DNA of 64,000 nucleotides from SZUA-430 sp040080835. Lineage in GTDB: Bacteria; Pseudomonadota; Alphaproteobacteria; Micropepsales; Micropepsaceae. Shown here piece by piece: positions 62,923-64,000 of this stretch. The stretch covers positions 124,001 to 188,000 of the forward strand of contig JBEBHP010000006.1 in NCBI GenBank assembly GCA_040080835.1, read 5' to 3'. The position numbers were made by a program, and so were the translations under genes. Position 1 is the stretch's first letter. Every line of letters starts with the position of its first letter. The notes below the pieces were generated by a model. The model had not been told where the DNA came from. It saw only the letters and a program-made list of their open reading frames with translations, and searched no databases.

Positions 62923-64000
62923 ATGGATGTGTTCTTGACGCCGGAGCAGAGGGCGCTACGCGCCGAGGTCAGGGCGTTTCTCGACGCCGAATATCCGCCC
63001 GAGCGCATCGCGCAGATGGAGCGCGACGAGGAATATCCCGACGCCTTCTTCCGCGAATGCGGCCGGCGCGGCTGGACCGGCCTGCCGGTGCCGAAGGAAT
63101 ACGGCGGGCGCGAGGGCTCGGTCCTCGACCTCTGCGTCTTCGTCGAGGAGGTCGGCAAGACCTCGATCTCGCTGTCGACGCTTTACATCGCCGGCACGAT
63201 CTTCGGCGCGCACGCGCTGCACATTTGCGGTTCGCACGAACAGCGCGAGCGGCTTCTGCCGAAGATCGCGGCCGGCAAGCTGCGTTTCGCGCTTTCGATG
63301 TCCGAGCCAGGTGCTGGCTCAGACTTCGCCGGCATGGAGGCGCGCGCCGTTCGCGTCCCTGGCGGCTGGCGCATCGACGGGATCAAGGGCCCGATCTCGG
63401 GTGCCGAACGTGCCGACATCGTTATCACCGCCGCGCGCACCGCAAGTTACGAAGGCGAATCTCGTCAGAAGGGCATCACGCTGTTTTTGGTGCCACAAGG
63501 CGTGCCGGGCATGAGTTTCGAGAGGCGCAACTTTGCGGCCATGCGCGCACTCATGGTCAACAACGTGAGTTATGAAAACGTCGTCGTGTCGGACGATGCG
63601 GTCCTGGGCGAGGTCGATTCGGGCTGGATGAATCTGGCGCGACTGATGGATCCCGAACGGCTGGCCAATGCCGCGCAAACGATCGGCGTGGCGCAGGCGG
63701 CCATCGACGAGGGAGTGCGTTACGCATTGCAACGTAAACAATACGGAAAGCCCATCGCCCACTACCAGGCGGTGTCGCATCCGCTGGCCGAAGCGCAGGC
63801 CGAAGTTTCCGCCGCGCGCCTGCTCGTCTATGCGGCGGCGCGGAAGCGCGACGTGGAGGGTCCGTGTCCGATGGAAGCGTCGATGGCGAAAATGCTGGCG
63901 AACAACGTCGCGGCGCGGGCGACGAGCGCGGCGTTGCAGACCGGCGGCGCGCGCGGTTGGGAGCGCGAGTCGCCGTTCATGCGCCGGTTCCTGGAAGTGC
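62923..64000 (+). CDS. Acyl-CoA dehydrogenase (second), 3' end outside window
   Basis: The frame opens with ATG at 62923 (MDVFLTPEQRALRAEVRAFL) and stays open to the window edge, 359 codons. It shows 'GWTGLPVPKEYGG', 'FALSMSEPGAGSDFAG' and 'YALQRKQYGKPIAHYQAVSH', hallmarks of the family. It is distinct in sequence from the first dehydrogenase, so the pathway has two oxidation steps or uses a heteromeric enzyme. GGAGGG precedes the start. Confidence 0.92.
   Translation, partial: MDVFLTPEQRALRAEVRAFLDAEYPPERIAQMERDEEYPDAFFRECGRRGWTGLPVPKEYGGREGSVLDLCVFVEEVGKTSISLSTLYIAGTIFGAHALHICGSHEQRERLLPKIAAGKLRFALSMSEPGAGSDFAGMEARAVRVPGGWRIDGIKGPISGAERADIVITAARTASYEGESRQKGITLFLVPQGVPGMSFERRNFAAMRALMVNNVSYENVVVSDDAVLGEVDSGWMNLARLMDPERLANAAQTIGVAQAAIDEGVRYALQRKQYGKPIAHYQAVSHPLAEAQAEVSAARLLVYAAARKRDVEGPCPMEASMAKMLANNVAARATSAALQTGGARGWERESPFMRRFLEV

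Overview
The window looks like chromosome from an alphaproteobacterium. The S6-S18-L9 operon has an alphaproteobacterial-type S18 core and an L9 with a long charged tail. There is a two-membrane cell envelope (TolC, fimbrial usher, autotransporter, MtrB-type porin), a Tat signal, a PstC/PstA pair with extra periplasmic domains, and a CYP153-type alkane hydroxylase. Genus cannot be fixed from sequence reading alone; a Caulobacterales- or Micropepsales-like aerobe or facultative anaerobe would fit.

Layout. 1-1.8 kb: end of a TraB/GumN-like gene, a holin-like protein, and an unlisted 33-residue membrane peptide with its own terminator. 1.8-6.8 kb: a FecR-domain protein translationally coupled to a 1462-residue autotransporter. 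6.9-11.8 kb: a small genomic island bounded by an intact tRNA-Glu and a 41-bp copy of its 3' end. It carries a membrane protein and an operon for a proteasome-like (N-terminal threonine) hydrolase with a small overlapping partner; no integrase is visible. 12-18.3 kb: pstSCAB. 18.7-29.6 kb: housekeeping and lipid-related genes (serine hydrolase, sterol desaturase-like protein, sulfotransferase, TolC, P450, sirtuin, ClpP-like protease, GH13 glucosidase, class A acid phosphatase). 29.7-31.1 kb: rpsF-rpsR-rplI. 31.4-35.7 kb: TPR protein, PLP lyase, DUF1801, alpha/beta hydrolase.

35.8-40.4 kb holds the most interesting locus: a decaheme cytochrome, an MtrB/PioB-type outer-membrane barrel and a Tat-exported HiPIP. 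This is the gene set of a PioABC-like extracellular electron conduit. Two FNR/FixK-type palindromes lie in front of the genes, which suggests oxygen-dependent control.

41-46.5 kb: TadG-like vWA protein, YbjN-like protein, metallo-beta-lactamase-fold hydrolase, GT25 glycosyltransferase, globin, MpaB-family oxygenase. 46.6-52.5 kb: an archaic (Csu-like, spore-coat-U) chaperone-usher pilus operon with an extra terminal subunit gene. 52.5-59.4 kb: lower gene density, tandem and inverted repeats, an SRPBCC protein, a patatin lipoprotein, an OprP-like porin flanked by 72-bp direct repeats, and a scar where a truncated pstB meets a truncated, frameshifted marR. 59.4-64 kb: a TetR-controlled acyl-CoA catabolic operon (two acyl-CoA dehydrogenases, an amidohydrolase-fold protein, an enoyl-CoA hydratase) running off the right edge.

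All family assignments come from reading motifs in the translated sequence; no database search was run.
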